Below are positions 25,439-33,757 of a stretch of DNA of 47,375 nt, one piece after another. The notes beneath the pieces were generated by a model. It saw nothing but the letters and a program-made list of their open reading frames with translations. It was not told the DNA's origin and ran no database searches. Each line of letters begins with the position of its first letter. Position 1 is the stretch's first letter. A program made the position numbers and the translations under genes. Origin of the DNA: an uncultured Acidobacteriota bacterium (GTDB taxonomy: Bacteria; Acidobacteriota; Terriglobia; Bryobacterales; Bryobacteraceae); NCBI GenBank assembly GCA_902825945.1, contig CADECY010000071.1:1-47375 (forward strand). The letters are read 5' to 3'.

Positions 25439-26125
25439 ATGGCGTCACTCGACGGCAAAGTGGTCCTGATCACGGGAGCGAGCGGCGGATTGGGCGCCGC
25501 GGTCACGCAGGCGTTTCTCGCGGCCGGCGGGAGCGTTGTCGTGGTGGCCTCGAAATGGCCGAATCCGCCGGAGGGAACCACCGCGCTGGGGGCCGACCTT
25601 TCCTCCGAAGCCGGATGCACGGGCGTGGTTTCGAGCACGCTCGACCGCTTCGGGCGCGTGGATGCGCTCATGCATCTGGTGGGCGGATTCGCCGGAGGAT
25701 CGAGCATCGAAGCGACTCCGCTCGACGAGTTCGACCGGATGATGACAATCAATTTCCGCACCGCGCTGAACATGCTGCGCGCGGTCTTGCCGCCGATGAA
25801 AGAGCGGGAGAGCGGAACGATCGCGATGATCGGATCAAAGGCCGCGGTCGATATGCCCGACGGTCTTGCCGCCTACAACGCATCGAAGGCGGCGATGGTG
25901 GCGCTCGTCCGGACCGCGGCCGCCGAGTGCAAGAAGAGCGGTGTGACGGTGAACGCCGTGCTTCCGAGTACGATCGCGACTCCAGCGATGCGCGCCGACG
26001 CAACGCAAGCGGAAGCGGCGAAGTGGGTAACGCCGGAGAGCATCGCCGAACTGCTGATTTGGCTCTGCGGACCGGCCGGCCGCGATGTGACCGGGGCTCT
26101 GCTGCCCATGTACGGGAGACTGTAA
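25439..26125 (+). CDS. short-chain dehydrogenase/reductase
   Basis: 228 residues from the ATG at 25439 (MASLDGKVVLITGASGG). The family elements are clear: the cofactor loop TGASGGLG, LVGGFAGG in place of the NAG motif, the catalytic Ser in MIGSKAA, and YNASK holding the Tyr and Lys. ADLSSEAG after strand 3 and the short basic residue after strand 2 (ASKW) leave NADPH or NADH preference open. A reversible oxidation of an alcohol or reduction of a carbonyl is expected; the substrate is not evident. The pterin dehydratase gene follows after 16 bases. SDRs are common partners of pterins (dihydropteridine reductase is an SDR), and the two may form a tetrahydropterin recycling pair, but no aromatic hydroxylase gene is nearby. 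Confidence 0.87.
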   Translation: MASLDGKVVLITGASGGLGAAVTQAFLAAGGSVVVVASKWPNPPEGTTALGADLSSEAGCTGVVSSTLDRFGRVDALMHLVGGFAGGSSIEATPLDEFDRMMTINFRTALNMLRAVLPPMKERESGTIAMIGSKAAVDMPDGLAAYNASKAAMVALVRTAAAECKKSGVTVNAVLPSTIATPAMRADATQAEAAKWVTPESIAELLIWLCGPAGRDVTGALLPMYGRL

Positions 26126-26141
26126 TGAGGGATCATTGGAA

Positions 26142-26432
26142 ATGTACAAGCTGACTAATGAGGAGATCGCGAACGCACTGACGAAGCTTCCTTCGTGGAA
26201 GATGCAGGCCGGAAAGCTGCACCGCGACTATGAGTTCGCGGACTTCATCCACGCGTTCGGATTCATGTCCACCTGCGCCATCGCGATCGAGAAGATGAAC
26301 CATCACCCGGAATGGTCGAACGTCTGGAATCGAGTGACCGTTGATCTCACCACTCACGACGCGGGTGGAGTCACGCAGAAGGACATCGACTTGGCGCATC
26401 TGCTCGAATCATTCGCAGGGAAGCTCGGCTGA
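26142..26432 (+). CDS. pterin-4a-carbinolamine dehydratase
   Basis: 96 residues from the ATG at 26142. The catalytic signature is intact: EKMNHHPEWSNVWNRV (His-His-Pro) followed by LTTHDAGGVTQKD. The enzyme dehydrates 4a-hydroxytetrahydrobiopterin to quinonoid dihydrobiopterin after aromatic amino acid hydroxylation; many bacteria lacking the hydroxylase also have it, where a role in molybdopterin or other pterin metabolism has been suggested. The upstream SDR may be the matching reductase. Its TGA overlaps the ATG of the NamZ fusion gene (TGATG), so the three genes form a unit. Confidence 0.93.
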   Translation: MYKLTNEEIANALTKLPSWKMQAGKLHRDYEFADFIHAFGFMSTCAIAIEKMNHHPEWSNVWNRVTVDLTTHDAGGVTQKDIDLAHLLESFAGKLG

Positions 26433-28750
26433 TGTGCTGGCTGGTTCTCTTCCTATTCGTTTCCGCCTCGTTCGCGCAGGAGCGATTCAGCGGGTCCGCC
26501 GATATCGACCGCGCGATACAGGTGGCCATCGCCACCAAACAGATTCCCGGCGCGGTGGCGATGATCGGACAGCCGGGGAAGGTACTGCATCGCGCCGCTT
26601 ACGGGAGCCGCGCCACGGTTCCAGCACGCGAGGCGATGGCACTCGACACGATCTTCGACGCCGCTTCGCTCACCAAGGTCGTCGCGACCACAGCCTCCGT
26701 GATGAAGCTGTTCGAACGCGGACAGATCCGGCTGAGCGATCCCGTGACGGTGTACCTGCCCGAATTTCAGGGAGGCAAAAGCGAGATCACGATCCGGCAG
26801 TTGCTCACGCACTTCTCCGGATTGCGTCCCGACGTGGACATCAAGCCCGAGTGGAGCGGTTACGAAACCGGATTGAAACTGGCCTTGATCGACAAACCCG
26901 TGGCCGAACCGGGCGAAAAGTTCCTCTATTCCGACATCAACTTCATCCTGCTCGGTGAAATCGTCCGCAAGCTGACCGGGCGGCCTTTGCCCGAATTCGT
27001 GAGGGACGAGGTCTGGCAGCCGCTGGGAATGAGGGACACCATGTTCCAGCCGCCGGCGGAGCTACGCGCGCGAATAGCGCCCACCGAGTTCAAGGAACGT
27101 ACGCGCGTTCCCCTGCGTGGCGTCGTCCACGACCCCACCACGCGATTCATGGGCGGCGTCGCGGGTCATGCTGGCGTGTTCACGACGGCGGCGGATCTGT
27201 CGCGGTTCGCTGTGATGATGCTCAACGAAGGTGAGCTCGACGGCGTTCGCGTCTTTCAACCGCTCACGGTGCGCAAGTTCACAGAGCCCGCATCGCCGCC
27301 GCATCATACGGTGTTGCGAACACTCGGGCTCGACATGGATTCGCCGTATTCCTCCAACCGCGGCGAGTTGTTTCCGATCGGTTCATTCGGACACACGGGC
27401 TTCACGGGAACCTCGATCTGGATGGACCCAGGGAGCAAGACCTATGTGATCCTGCTCAGCAACAGCGTGCATCCCACGCGCAAGGCCGGCATCATCCCGT
27501 TGCGCTCGAAGGTCGCGACGATCGCCGCGGCACACGCGGGTATCACCACCCAGAAGGCATCGCTCACCGGATACAACGAAACGCTGGTGGGCGTCACCCG
27601 GCCCCTGAATCGGACCGGTTCGGTGAAGACGGGCATCGACGTCCTGATCGCCGAGAAGTTCGCGCGCCTGAACGGAAAGCGGGTGGGTCTGCTGACCAAC
27701 CATACCGGGCTCACCGCCGATGGCAAGCGCAATATCGACGTGATGGTGGCGGGCGGCGTCAAGCTGAGCGCGATCCTCTCGCCCGAACACGGAATCAGCG
27801 GCACCGAGGATCACGAGGAAGTGGCGGACGCGAAAGACGCGGCCACGGGCCTCCCGGTCTACAGTCTCTATCGAGGAAAGGATCGCAAGCCGCCCGAACA
27901 GTTGATGCGCCAATTGGACGTGCTGGTGTTCGATATTCAAGACGTCGGCGCGCGCTTCTACACCTACACGTGCTCGATGCTGAACGCGATGGAAGCAGCG
28001 GCCAAAACCGGAGTGCCGCTGATGGTGCTCGACCGGCCGAATCCGATCACCGGGAATCGCGTCGAGGGGCCCGTGGCCGACGAAGCGCTGTTGAGCTTCG
28101 TCGGCTGTTACACGCTGCCGTTGCGGCATGGAATGACGCTCGGCGAAATCGCGATGATGATGAACGCCGAAAAGAAGATGGGCGTGGCGCTAGAAGTGGT
28201 GAAGATGCACGGATGGCAGCGTGGCGACTGGTGGGACTCGACCGGCTTGATCTGGCTGAATCCTTCGCCGAACATTCGCAGCCTGAACGCCGCGCTTCTG
28301 TTTCCCGCGATCGCTATGATCGAATACAGCCGCAACTACACAGTGGGGCGCGGAACGGACGCGCCGTTCGAGCACATTGGCGCCGAGTGGATCGACGGGA
28401 GGCAACTGGCGGCATACCTCAACTCCCGTGGCATTCCTGGGATCCGGGTTTACCCGGTCCGCTTCAAGCCCGATTCATCGAATCTCGCTGGCAAGCAGGT
28501 GAATGGCGTCCGATTCGTGATCACCCAGCGGGAGGCGTTTTCTCCTTCGCAGTTCGGAACCGAACTGATCGCGGCACTGCACAAGCTGTATCCAGGCAAG
28601 ATCTCGCTCGAGACGAACAAGAAGCTGATCTCCAACCAAGCCTACATGTCAGCACTGGATTCCGGCGCCGAGCCGAGAACCATCCTCCAGCAACTGGCTG
28701 ACGATCTGACACCGTTTCTCGAGCGGAGAAGCCGCCACCTGCTCTACTAA
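26432..28750 (+). CDS. serine hydrolase (beta-lactamase fold) fused to NamZ-type exo-N-acetylmuramidase (DUF1343)
   Basis: 772 residues with a signal peptide (MCWLVLFLFVSASFAQ). Residues ~20-375 are a beta-lactamase/AmpC-fold serine hydrolase: S79-L-T-K82 nucleophile motif, YSDINFI as the YxN element, and GHTGFTG as the third motif. Residues ~395-772 are DUF1343: KRVGLLTNHTGLT, LSPEHGISG, VFDIQDVGARFYTYTCSM, LDRPNPITGNRVEGP, WLNPSPNIRSLNAAL, YTVGRGTDAPFEHIGAEW. In Bacillus subtilis NamZ (YbbC, GH171) removes terminal MurNAc from peptidoglycan, and YbbE, a beta-lactamase-fold protein, is encoded in the same recycling operon. A fused, exported enzyme handling both peptide and sugar ends of muropeptides is a reasonable inference. 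It overlaps the pterin dehydratase stop by one base. Confidence 0.9.
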   Translation: MCWLVLFLFVSASFAQERFSGSADIDRAIQVAIATKQIPGAVAMIGQPGKVLHRAAYGSRATVPAREAMALDTIFDAASLTKVVATTASVMKLFERGQIRLSDPVTVYLPEFQGGKSEITIRQLLTHFSGLRPDVDIKPEWSGYETGLKLALIDKPVAEPGEKFLYSDINFILLGEIVRKLTGRPLPEFVRDEVWQPLGMRDTMFQPPAELRARIAPTEFKERTRVPLRGVVHDPTTRFMGGVAGHAGVFTTAADLSRFAVMMLNEGELDGVRVFQPLTVRKFTEPASPPHHTVLRTLGLDMDSPYSSNRGELFPIGSFGHTGFTGTSIWMDPGSKTYVILLSNSVHPTRKAGIIPLRSKVATIAAAHAGITTQKASLTGYNETLVGVTRPLNRTGSVKTGIDVLIAEKFARLNGKRVGLLTNHTGLTADGKRNIDVMVAGGVKLSAILSPEHGISGTEDHEEVADAKDAATGLPVYSLYRGKDRKPPEQLMRQLDVLVFDIQDVGARFYTYTCSMLNAMEAAAKTGVPLMVLDRPNPITGNRVEGPVADEALLSFVGCYTLPLRHGMTLGEIAMMMNAEKKMGVALEVVKMHGWQRGDWWDSTGLIWLNPSPNIRSLNAALLFPAIAMIEYSRNYTVGRGTDAPFEHIGAEWIDGRQLAAYLNSRGIPGIRVYPVRFKPDSSNLAGKQVNGVRFVITQREAFSPSQFGTELIAALHKLYPGKISLETNKKLISNQAYMSALDSGAEPRTILQQLADDLTPFLERRSRHLLY

Positions 28751-28774
28751 ACTGAGAGGCGGCTCACAGCGGCC

Positions 28775-29002
28775 TCATTCTCCAGCAGCAGCCTTGGCCG
28801 GGCGTCCACGGGTGGGCTTCACCGCGGTGGGCGCGGATATCGCTTCGGGTTCGTCGCCCCGTTTGCGTGCCTCGACCAGCCACTGTGGCGGACGGCCACG
28901 GCGGCGCCCTTGTCCCCGAGCCAAACGCTCGAGGGTCAGAATCGCTTCCTCAATTTGCGTGCGTTCCTCGCGTAACTCCGCGAGCATTTTCATGACATCC
29001 AT
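28775..29002 (-). CDS. small AT-hook-like protein
   Basis: 75 residues. The N-terminal half is an amphipathic helix (MDVMKMLAELREERTQIEEA, then ILTLERLARGQG), likely a coiled coil. It is followed by RRRGRPPQWL and, near the end, TRGRPAKAA: two basic Gly-Arg-Pro cores of the AT-hook type, which insert into the minor groove of AT-rich DNA. This suggests a small dimeric nucleoid-associated or regulatory protein. Its own upstream region contains an AT-rich core flanked by inverted repeats (29100-29197), so autoregulation is plausible. It faces the NamZ fusion gene, 24 bases between stops. Confidence 0.72.
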   Translation of the reverse strand: MDVMKMLAELREERTQIEEAILTLERLARGQGRRRGRPPQWLVEARKRGDEPEAISAPTAVKPTRGRPAKAAAGE

Positions 29003-29037
29003 GGACTGTTGCCTCTCCCTGTGTCTGGCGTATCCTG

Positions 29038-29077
29038 CATTCAGAAGTCCGCTCCTCCATTCAGAAGTCCGCTCCTC
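29038..29077. repeat. 20-bp direct repeat, two perfect copies
   Basis: CATTCAGAAGTCCGCTCCTC occurs at 29038-29057 and again immediately at 29058-29077. It lies 35 bases upstream of the small AT-hook-like gene and contains TTCAGAA, which also occurs in the palindromes at 29100 and 29182. Confidence 0.85.
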
Positions 29078-29099
29078 CGAACGATCTTGGCGGCGTCCT

Positions 29100-29197
29100 G
29101 TTCCGGTTTCAGAACAGAATACCGCACTTCAAAGTCAAACGACAATTTTATAGCGCAAATCGCCGCGAAGTTCAAGTGCGTGTTCTGAATTCGGAAC
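29100..29197. repeat. inverted pair of 16-bp near-palindromes around an AT-rich core
   Basis: GTTCCGGTTTCAGAAC (29100-29115) and GTTCTGAATTCGGAAC (29182-29197) are 14/16 identical when one is reverse-complemented, and each is nearly self-complementary. Inside them a second inverted pair, CGCACTTCAA (about 29123) and TTCAAGTGCG (29171-29180), flanks the AT-rich centre around ACAATTTTATAG. The whole 98-bp block could be an operator region for the small AT-hook-like gene, or a very small mobile-element relic. No target-site duplication is evident. Apart from this and the direct repeat, 29003-29226 holds no gene. Confidence 0.7.
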
Positions 29198-29226
29198 AGA
29201 TTCGAAAACCGGACAACCGTGTCCCT

Positions 29227-30597
29227 CTATGGCCGCGCCGCCGCGCCGGGGACCTGATTCTTCTGGTTCTTCCAGTATAAATAAAATGGTAAACCCGCGA
29301 AAATCAACCCGAGGCCCGAGATCGACCTCACGGGATTGTCGAGCAGAGTGCTGATGAGGAGGGCGCCAGCAACCATTACGAAGATAATCGGCACAATTGG
29401 ATATCCGAGCGTGCGGTAGGGCCGCACGATGTCGGGGCGCTTGATCCGAAGCACGATGACCGAAGCGGTGGCCAGTGCATAGAGGATCCAGCTTCCGAAG
29501 ATCACGTAGTTGAACAGATCCTCGTACGATCCGCTCAGCACGAGCAACGCCGACCACGCCGATAGAGCGATGATCGAGTTCGCCGGCGTGAAGTAATGCG
29601 GATGGACGGCCGCGATTGATTTAAAGAAGAGCCCGTCGCGCGCCATCGCGAACGGCACGCGTGAGCCGGAGAGAATCGAGCCGTTGATCGCCGCGAAGAT
29701 CGAGATCATCGCGGCCACCGAAACCGCTCCCGCACCCCAATCACCAAGAACGCGGCGCATCATTACCGCGGCGACGCGATCGCTCCCCGCTACCTCTTGC
29801 GGCGACAGCACGTAGAAGTAGGCGAGATTGGCGCCGAGATAGACGAGCACCACGGCCAGCGTTCCAAACGTTAGCGCGAGCGGCAGGTTCTTCTGTGGAT
29901 TCTTGATTTCGCTCGCCACCATCGTGACGTTGTTCCATCCGTCATAGGCCCACAAGGCCGCGACCAGTGCCGCGAAGAAACCCGCGAACCCGGCTTCCGA
30001 TGGAATCGCCTTTCCGAAGTTCGAAAAATCGCCGGCCGTCGCGGTCAGCCCCACGAGAATGATCCCCGCGATGCAAGCAACCTTGATCACCGTCACGACG
30101 ATCTGCACGCTGCCGCCGACCTTCACGCCGAAATAGTTCAGCACGCCGAGCCCGACGATGACGATGATCGCGGCGACTTGTCCATAGCTGATCTTCAACG
30201 GCCCAATACTGGCGAGATTGCCTTCGAGATACGGATAGAAGTTGGCGAGGTAAATGAAGAACGCGGTGGCGAGCGTGGCGATCGAGCCGCTCTTGGCCAC
30301 CAGCAATTGCGTCCAGCCATAGAGGAATCCGAACATCGGACCGTAGGCTTCGCGGAGGTAGACGTATTCGCCGCCGGCTTCGGGCATCGCGGCGGCGAGT
30401 TCGGCATACGTGAGCGCGCCCGCTAGACTGAGCAGCGCGCCCACGACCCAAACCACGAAAACCATTTCCACCGAGCCGACGCGCTGGATCATGGTCTTGG
30501 GCACGAGGAAGATGCCGCTGCCGATGACGGTTCCAACCACGATCGCCACCGCGCCCCACAGACCGAGGTCGCGGCGGAGTTGATGGGTTTCAGACAT
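29227..30597 (-). CDS. APC-family amino acid permease
   Basis: 456 residues from the ATG at 30597 (MSETHQLRRDLGLWGAVAIV); the longer reading adds 16 residues of another gene's tail. About 12 membrane helices. VGTVIGSGIFLVPK is the substrate-backbone binding loop of helix 1, AAMPEAGGEYVYLREAYGP the helix 2-3 region and LWAYDGWNNV the helix 6 region typical of the LAT/SLC7-like branch. It should be an inner-membrane amino acid transporter or exchanger; the specific amino acid is unknown. It begins inside the last codons of the SSS symporter gene (8-base overlap), so the two transporters are co-translated. Confidence 0.9.
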   Translation of the reverse strand: MSETHQLRRDLGLWGAVAIVVGTVIGSGIFLVPKTMIQRVGSVEMVFVVWVVGALLSLAGALTYAELAAAMPEAGGEYVYLREAYGPMFGFLYGWTQLLVAKSGSIATLATAFFIYLANFYPYLEGNLASIGPLKISYGQVAAIIVIVGLGVLNYFGVKVGGSVQIVVTVIKVACIAGIILVGLTATAGDFSNFGKAIPSEAGFAGFFAALVAALWAYDGWNNVTMVASEIKNPQKNLPLALTFGTLAVVLVYLGANLAYFYVLSPQEVAGSDRVAAVMMRRVLGDWGAGAVSVAAMISIFAAINGSILSGSRVPFAMARDGLFFKSIAAVHPHYFTPANSIIALSAWSALLVLSGSYEDLFNYVIFGSWILYALATASVIVLRIKRPDIVRPYRTLGYPIVPIIFVMVAGALLISTLLDNPVRSISGLGLIFAGLPFYLYWKNQKNQVPGAAARP

Positions 30598-32041
30598 GAG
30601 AGGGAGACTCCTTGAGGAACAACGAGGCCACGAGCGCGGTGGCAAAGGTGACGCTCGATCCGGTCAGCACGTACCAGGTGAAGGCGACGGGGGTCGCGAA
30701 TTTCAGATACAACACGATCGCCAGACCCGCTACCATGCCACACATTGCCGCGCGCTCACCCACGCGTTTGGTGAGAACGCCGAGCAGAAAAACGCCGAGC
30801 AGCGCGCCGTAGATGATCGAGGCGATGCCGAGCCCGGCTTCGAGCACGCTCTTGACGCCTTGCGCCACCACCGCGATCGCAAACAGGATCGCACCCCAGG
30901 CGAGCGTGGCGCGCCTGGCGATCGCGAGCCATTCGGCATCGGTGCGTACCGAACGCGAGAGCGGACGCATGAAATCCATCACCGTGGTGGAGGCGAGCGA
31001 GTTGAGAGCGGCGCTCAGATTCGACATCGCCGCGGCGAGGATCGCCGCGATCGACAGCCCGGCAACGCCAACCGGCAGTTGGGTCCAGATGAACATGGGG
31101 TAGATGCGATCGCGTTGCGCAGGGATCGCGAGGCTGTTGTCCCGATAGTAGACCCACAGAATCACGCCCACTACCAGAAACAGAGTGAACTGGGAGAAAA
31201 TGACGGCCCAACTGGCGAATAGCGCCGCACGGCTCTCGGTTTCCGACTTCGCCGAGAGCAGCCGTTGCACCATCAACTGTTCCGTGCCGTGGCTCGCGGT
31301 GGTGAGGAAGCATCCTCCGAGAAGGCCGGCCCAGAAGGAATAGGAGCGCGTGAAAAAGTCGAGCGTGGGTTCGAAGCGGAAGTCGAAGATGGCGAGCTTG
31401 CCCGCGGCACCGGCGGACTGCCAGACGTGTTCCCAGCCCCCCGGGATCTTGCCGAGAATCACGAATAGGCTGACGGCGGCTCCGGCAATGTAGAGGATCA
31501 TCTGCACGACATCGGTCCAGATCACCGCGGTCATTCCGCCTTCGAAGGTGTAGAACAGCGTGAGGCAGACGATGATGAAGATCGACAACTCGGCACTGGT
31601 GTCGAGCACGATGCCGACAACGATCGAGATCGCGAATACGCGAACGCCTTCGGCCATGGCGCGCAGCACGAGAAACGATCCGGCCGTGAGCCGGCGAATG
31701 CGCGGACCGAACCGGCGCTGCATCAGTTCGTACGCCGTGTACATCTCGCCGCGGAAATAGTGCGGCAGCAGAAGAATCGAGATCACCACGCGAGCGAGCA
31801 AGTAGCCGAAGACCACCTGTAGGAATCCGAGGTTGCCGGCGAACGAGATTCCCGGCGTTCCGATCACGGTGAGCGTGGAGGTTTCCGCCGAGACGATGGA
31901 GAAGGCAATGGCCCACCAAGGGGCGGTGCGGCCCCCGAGAAAATAATCCTTCAGCGTCTTTTGCGAGTGGCGGAACCGGGCGCCGAACCATGTGATGCCC
32001 GCCAGGTACAGGACGATGAGAGTGAGGTCGGCGTAGCGCAT
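30590..32041 (-). CDS. sodium:solute symporter (SSS family)
   Basis: 483 residues from the ATG at 32041 (MRYADLTLIVLYLAGITWFG), with about 13 predicted helices. KTLKDYFLGGRTAPWWAIAF and SIVSAETSTLTVIGTPG are the conserved helix 1-2 region of SSS transporters, and AAAMSNLSAALNSLASTTVMD is the helix with the second sodium-site serines and threonines. Sodium-coupled uptake is expected; sugars, sialic acids or organic acids are all carried by close families, so the substrate is left open. It shares the transcript of the downstream APC permease and is divergent from the TPR-like gene, 334 bases away. Confidence 0.9.
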   Translation of the reverse strand: MRYADLTLIVLYLAGITWFGARFRHSQKTLKDYFLGGRTAPWWAIAFSIVSAETSTLTVIGTPGISFAGNLGFLQVVFGYLLARVVISILLLPHYFRGEMYTAYELMQRRFGPRIRRLTAGSFLVLRAMAEGVRVFAISIVVGIVLDTSAELSIFIIVCLTLFYTFEGGMTAVIWTDVVQMILYIAGAAVSLFVILGKIPGGWEHVWQSAGAAGKLAIFDFRFEPTLDFFTRSYSFWAGLLGGCFLTTASHGTEQLMVQRLLSAKSETESRAALFASWAVIFSQFTLFLVVGVILWVYYRDNSLAIPAQRDRIYPMFIWTQLPVGVAGLSIAAILAAAMSNLSAALNSLASTTVMDFMRPLSRSVRTDAEWLAIARRATLAWGAILFAIAVVAQGVKSVLEAGLGIASIIYGALLGVFLLGVLTKRVGERAAMCGMVAGLAIVLYLKFATPVAFTWYVLTGSSVTFATALVASLFLKESPSHV

Positions 32042-32186
32042 GAGCCGGATGGGGGATTGTAACACGCGGCTCGCCTGCGACGGCTTCGCGGAGCGGTTCT
32101 GAAGGGGATTTAACAGGCGCGGCGGGAACATTTTCGCCTCGCGCGGCATCCCAGCAATCGAGGGCGTGCGTCCAACCGATTGTTTG

Positions 32187-32216
32187 TTGCGAGATGCGGA
32201 ACGATTTGGGTATACT
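32187..32216 (+). promoter_or_regulatory. candidate sigma70-type promoter
   Basis: TTGCGA (32187-32192) and TATACT (32211-32216) with an 18-base spacer; GGG precedes the -10 box. It is about 160 bases before the GTG of the TPR-like gene and in the divergent region 32042-32375, which contains no gene. Confidence 0.45.
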
Positions 32217-32291
32217 CCGCAAGAGCGTGAACAACATCAATGCCAGGAACCGGACAGAGGGAACGGCGGGATGGAGTGTCGCGCCATCGGC

Positions 32292-32297
32292 TATAAT
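32292..32297 (+). promoter_or_regulatory. candidate -10 element TATAAT
   Basis: A consensus TATAAT, unusual in this GC-rich DNA, lies 79 bases before the start of the TPR-like gene. No good -35 box is seen at the expected distance. Confidence 0.35.
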
Positions 32298-32375
32298 CGC
32301 GAGAGCCGCATGCCGGTTCGAGGGTGCAGTTCCACTGCGCTCCAAATTTCAACGGACCTGACGAGGAGGCGTGGA

Positions 32376-33668
32376 GTGGTTTTGAAGCAAATGCAGAAGC
32401 TGGCCGCATCATTGGCGATCATGACGCTCAGTGGCAGCTTGTTCGTGGCGGTTGCCCAAGAGAAAAAGGTCAAGGATCAGGCCGAGTACGACATCTTCAT
32501 GGCGGCGTCCAAGGAAACCGATCCGGCCAAAAAGATTCAACTCCTCCAGCAGTGGAAGGAGAAATACCCGACCTCCGACTACAAGGAAGACCGGCTGGTG
32601 ATGATCATCGACGGATATCAGCGGCTGCGTCAGGGCGACAACATGTGGGCCACATCGGTCGAACTGTTGCAGATGAATCCCAACAGCGTGCCCGCGCTGT
32701 TCTTCCTGACTTCACTGACGACTTCGCTCGGCAACACGGCCGCCGACCGGCTCGACACCGGAGAGAAGGCCGCTCGTGGCCTGCTCGGCAAGCTCGACGA
32801 CATCATCGCCAAGAGCAACGCCGCCGAGGAGCAGAAGAAGAAAGAGCGGAGTGGCATGGAGACAATGGCGCGCCGCACGGTCGGCTGGATCGAGATGACG
32901 CGCAAGAATTTCGAAAAGTGCGAGCAGGAGTTCACCGACCTCGTCAAGTTCAACCCGAACAGCGGCCAGGTTGCCTACTGGCTCGGCTCCTGCATCGTGG
33001 CGCAAAAGAAGCCCGAAAAGCAGATCAGCGCCTTGTGGCAGTTTGCCCGCGCCGCCAGCTACAAGGGTGAGGACGAGTTGCCCGAGGCGAGCCGCACGCA
33101 ACTCTCCGGCTTCCTGGAGCGGAATTATGTCGGCTTCCACGGCGGCAAGGATGGCCTTCCGGAGATGATCGCCCGAGCGATGAAAGAGCCGCTCCGCCCG
33201 GCCGACTTCGACATCGAATCCGCCTCGGCTCGCGCCGCCCGTGAGTACAACGAACTGCTGCAGTCCAATCCGCAGAAAGCGCTCTGGCTCAACGTTCGCA
33301 AAGAACTCGTTGGGCCGGGCGGAGCCGACTACTTCGAGAGCACCCTGAAAGGCTCGGCGCTGCCGAAGCTCAAGGGCAAGATCATCGCGATGAAGCCCGA
33401 GGCGCGGCCCAAGGAGATCGACATCTTCATCGCTGCCGAGAACACTTCCGAGATCCGCCTGATCGTCGATGCCGCTTTCGCGAACAAAGCGGAAGTGGGG
33501 ACCGAAATCGAGTTCGAAGGCGCGGTGGCCAAAACCTTCACCTCCGATCCGTTCTTGCTGACCTGCGAAATCGAGAAAGCGAAGATCACTGGCTGGCCAG
33601 CGCCGCCCAAGGGCGCGGTTGCCCCCAGGCCGGCCGTTCGCAAGGCGATTCCCGCCAAAAAGAAGTAG
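32376..33668 (+). CDS. secreted TPR-like protein of unknown function
   Basis: 430 residues from the GTG at 32376, chosen because GAGGAGG lies six bases before it; the ATG at 32391 would also leave the signal peptide (LAASLAIMTLSGSLFVAVAQ). The mature protein is helical with tetratricopeptide-like spacing: EYDIFMAASKETDPAKKIQL, YQRLRQGDNMWATSVELLQM, NFEKCEQEFTDLVKFNPNSG, VAYWLGSCIVAQKKPEKQI. The C-terminal ~90 residues form a beta-rich domain (LPKLKGKIIAMKPEARPKEI) and end in a basic tail, VRKAIPAKKK. Similar proteins are common in Solibacter relatives. Likely a periplasmic scaffold. A strong terminator follows, so it is a single-gene unit. Confidence 0.85.
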   Translation: MVLKQMQKLAASLAIMTLSGSLFVAVAQEKKVKDQAEYDIFMAASKETDPAKKIQLLQQWKEKYPTSDYKEDRLVMIIDGYQRLRQGDNMWATSVELLQMNPNSVPALFFLTSLTTSLGNTAADRLDTGEKAARGLLGKLDDIIAKSNAAEEQKKKERSGMETMARRTVGWIEMTRKNFEKCEQEFTDLVKFNPNSGQVAYWLGSCIVAQKKPEKQISALWQFARAASYKGEDELPEASRTQLSGFLERNYVGFHGGKDGLPEMIARAMKEPLRPADFDIESASARAAREYNELLQSNPQKALWLNVRKELVGPGGADYFESTLKGSALPKLKGKIIAMKPEARPKEIDIFIAAENTSEIRLIVDAAFANKAEVGTEIEFEGAVAKTFTSDPFLLTCEIEKAKITGWPAPPKGAVAPRPAVRKAIPAKKK

Positions 33669-33694
33669 CGCAACCTCATTCGATCCGCACTCAG

Positions 33695-33727
33695 GGCGGG
33701 AGCACCTCACGGTGCCCCGCCTTTCGT
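33695..33727 (+). terminator. intrinsic terminator
   Basis: GGCGGG-AGCACC-TCAC-GGTGCC-CCGCC folds as a stem of about 11 pairs with a TCAC loop, followed by TTTCGTGTTT. It sits 26 bases after the TPR-like gene. Confidence 0.75.
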
Positions 33728-33757
33728 GTTTCCAGGGCTGTGGTACGATAGCCGGTC

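Noticed and set aside
28756..28776. hairpin between the NamZ fusion gene and the small convergent gene as a terminator
   Set aside because: Only five base pairs (GAGGC/GCCTC) and no T-run.
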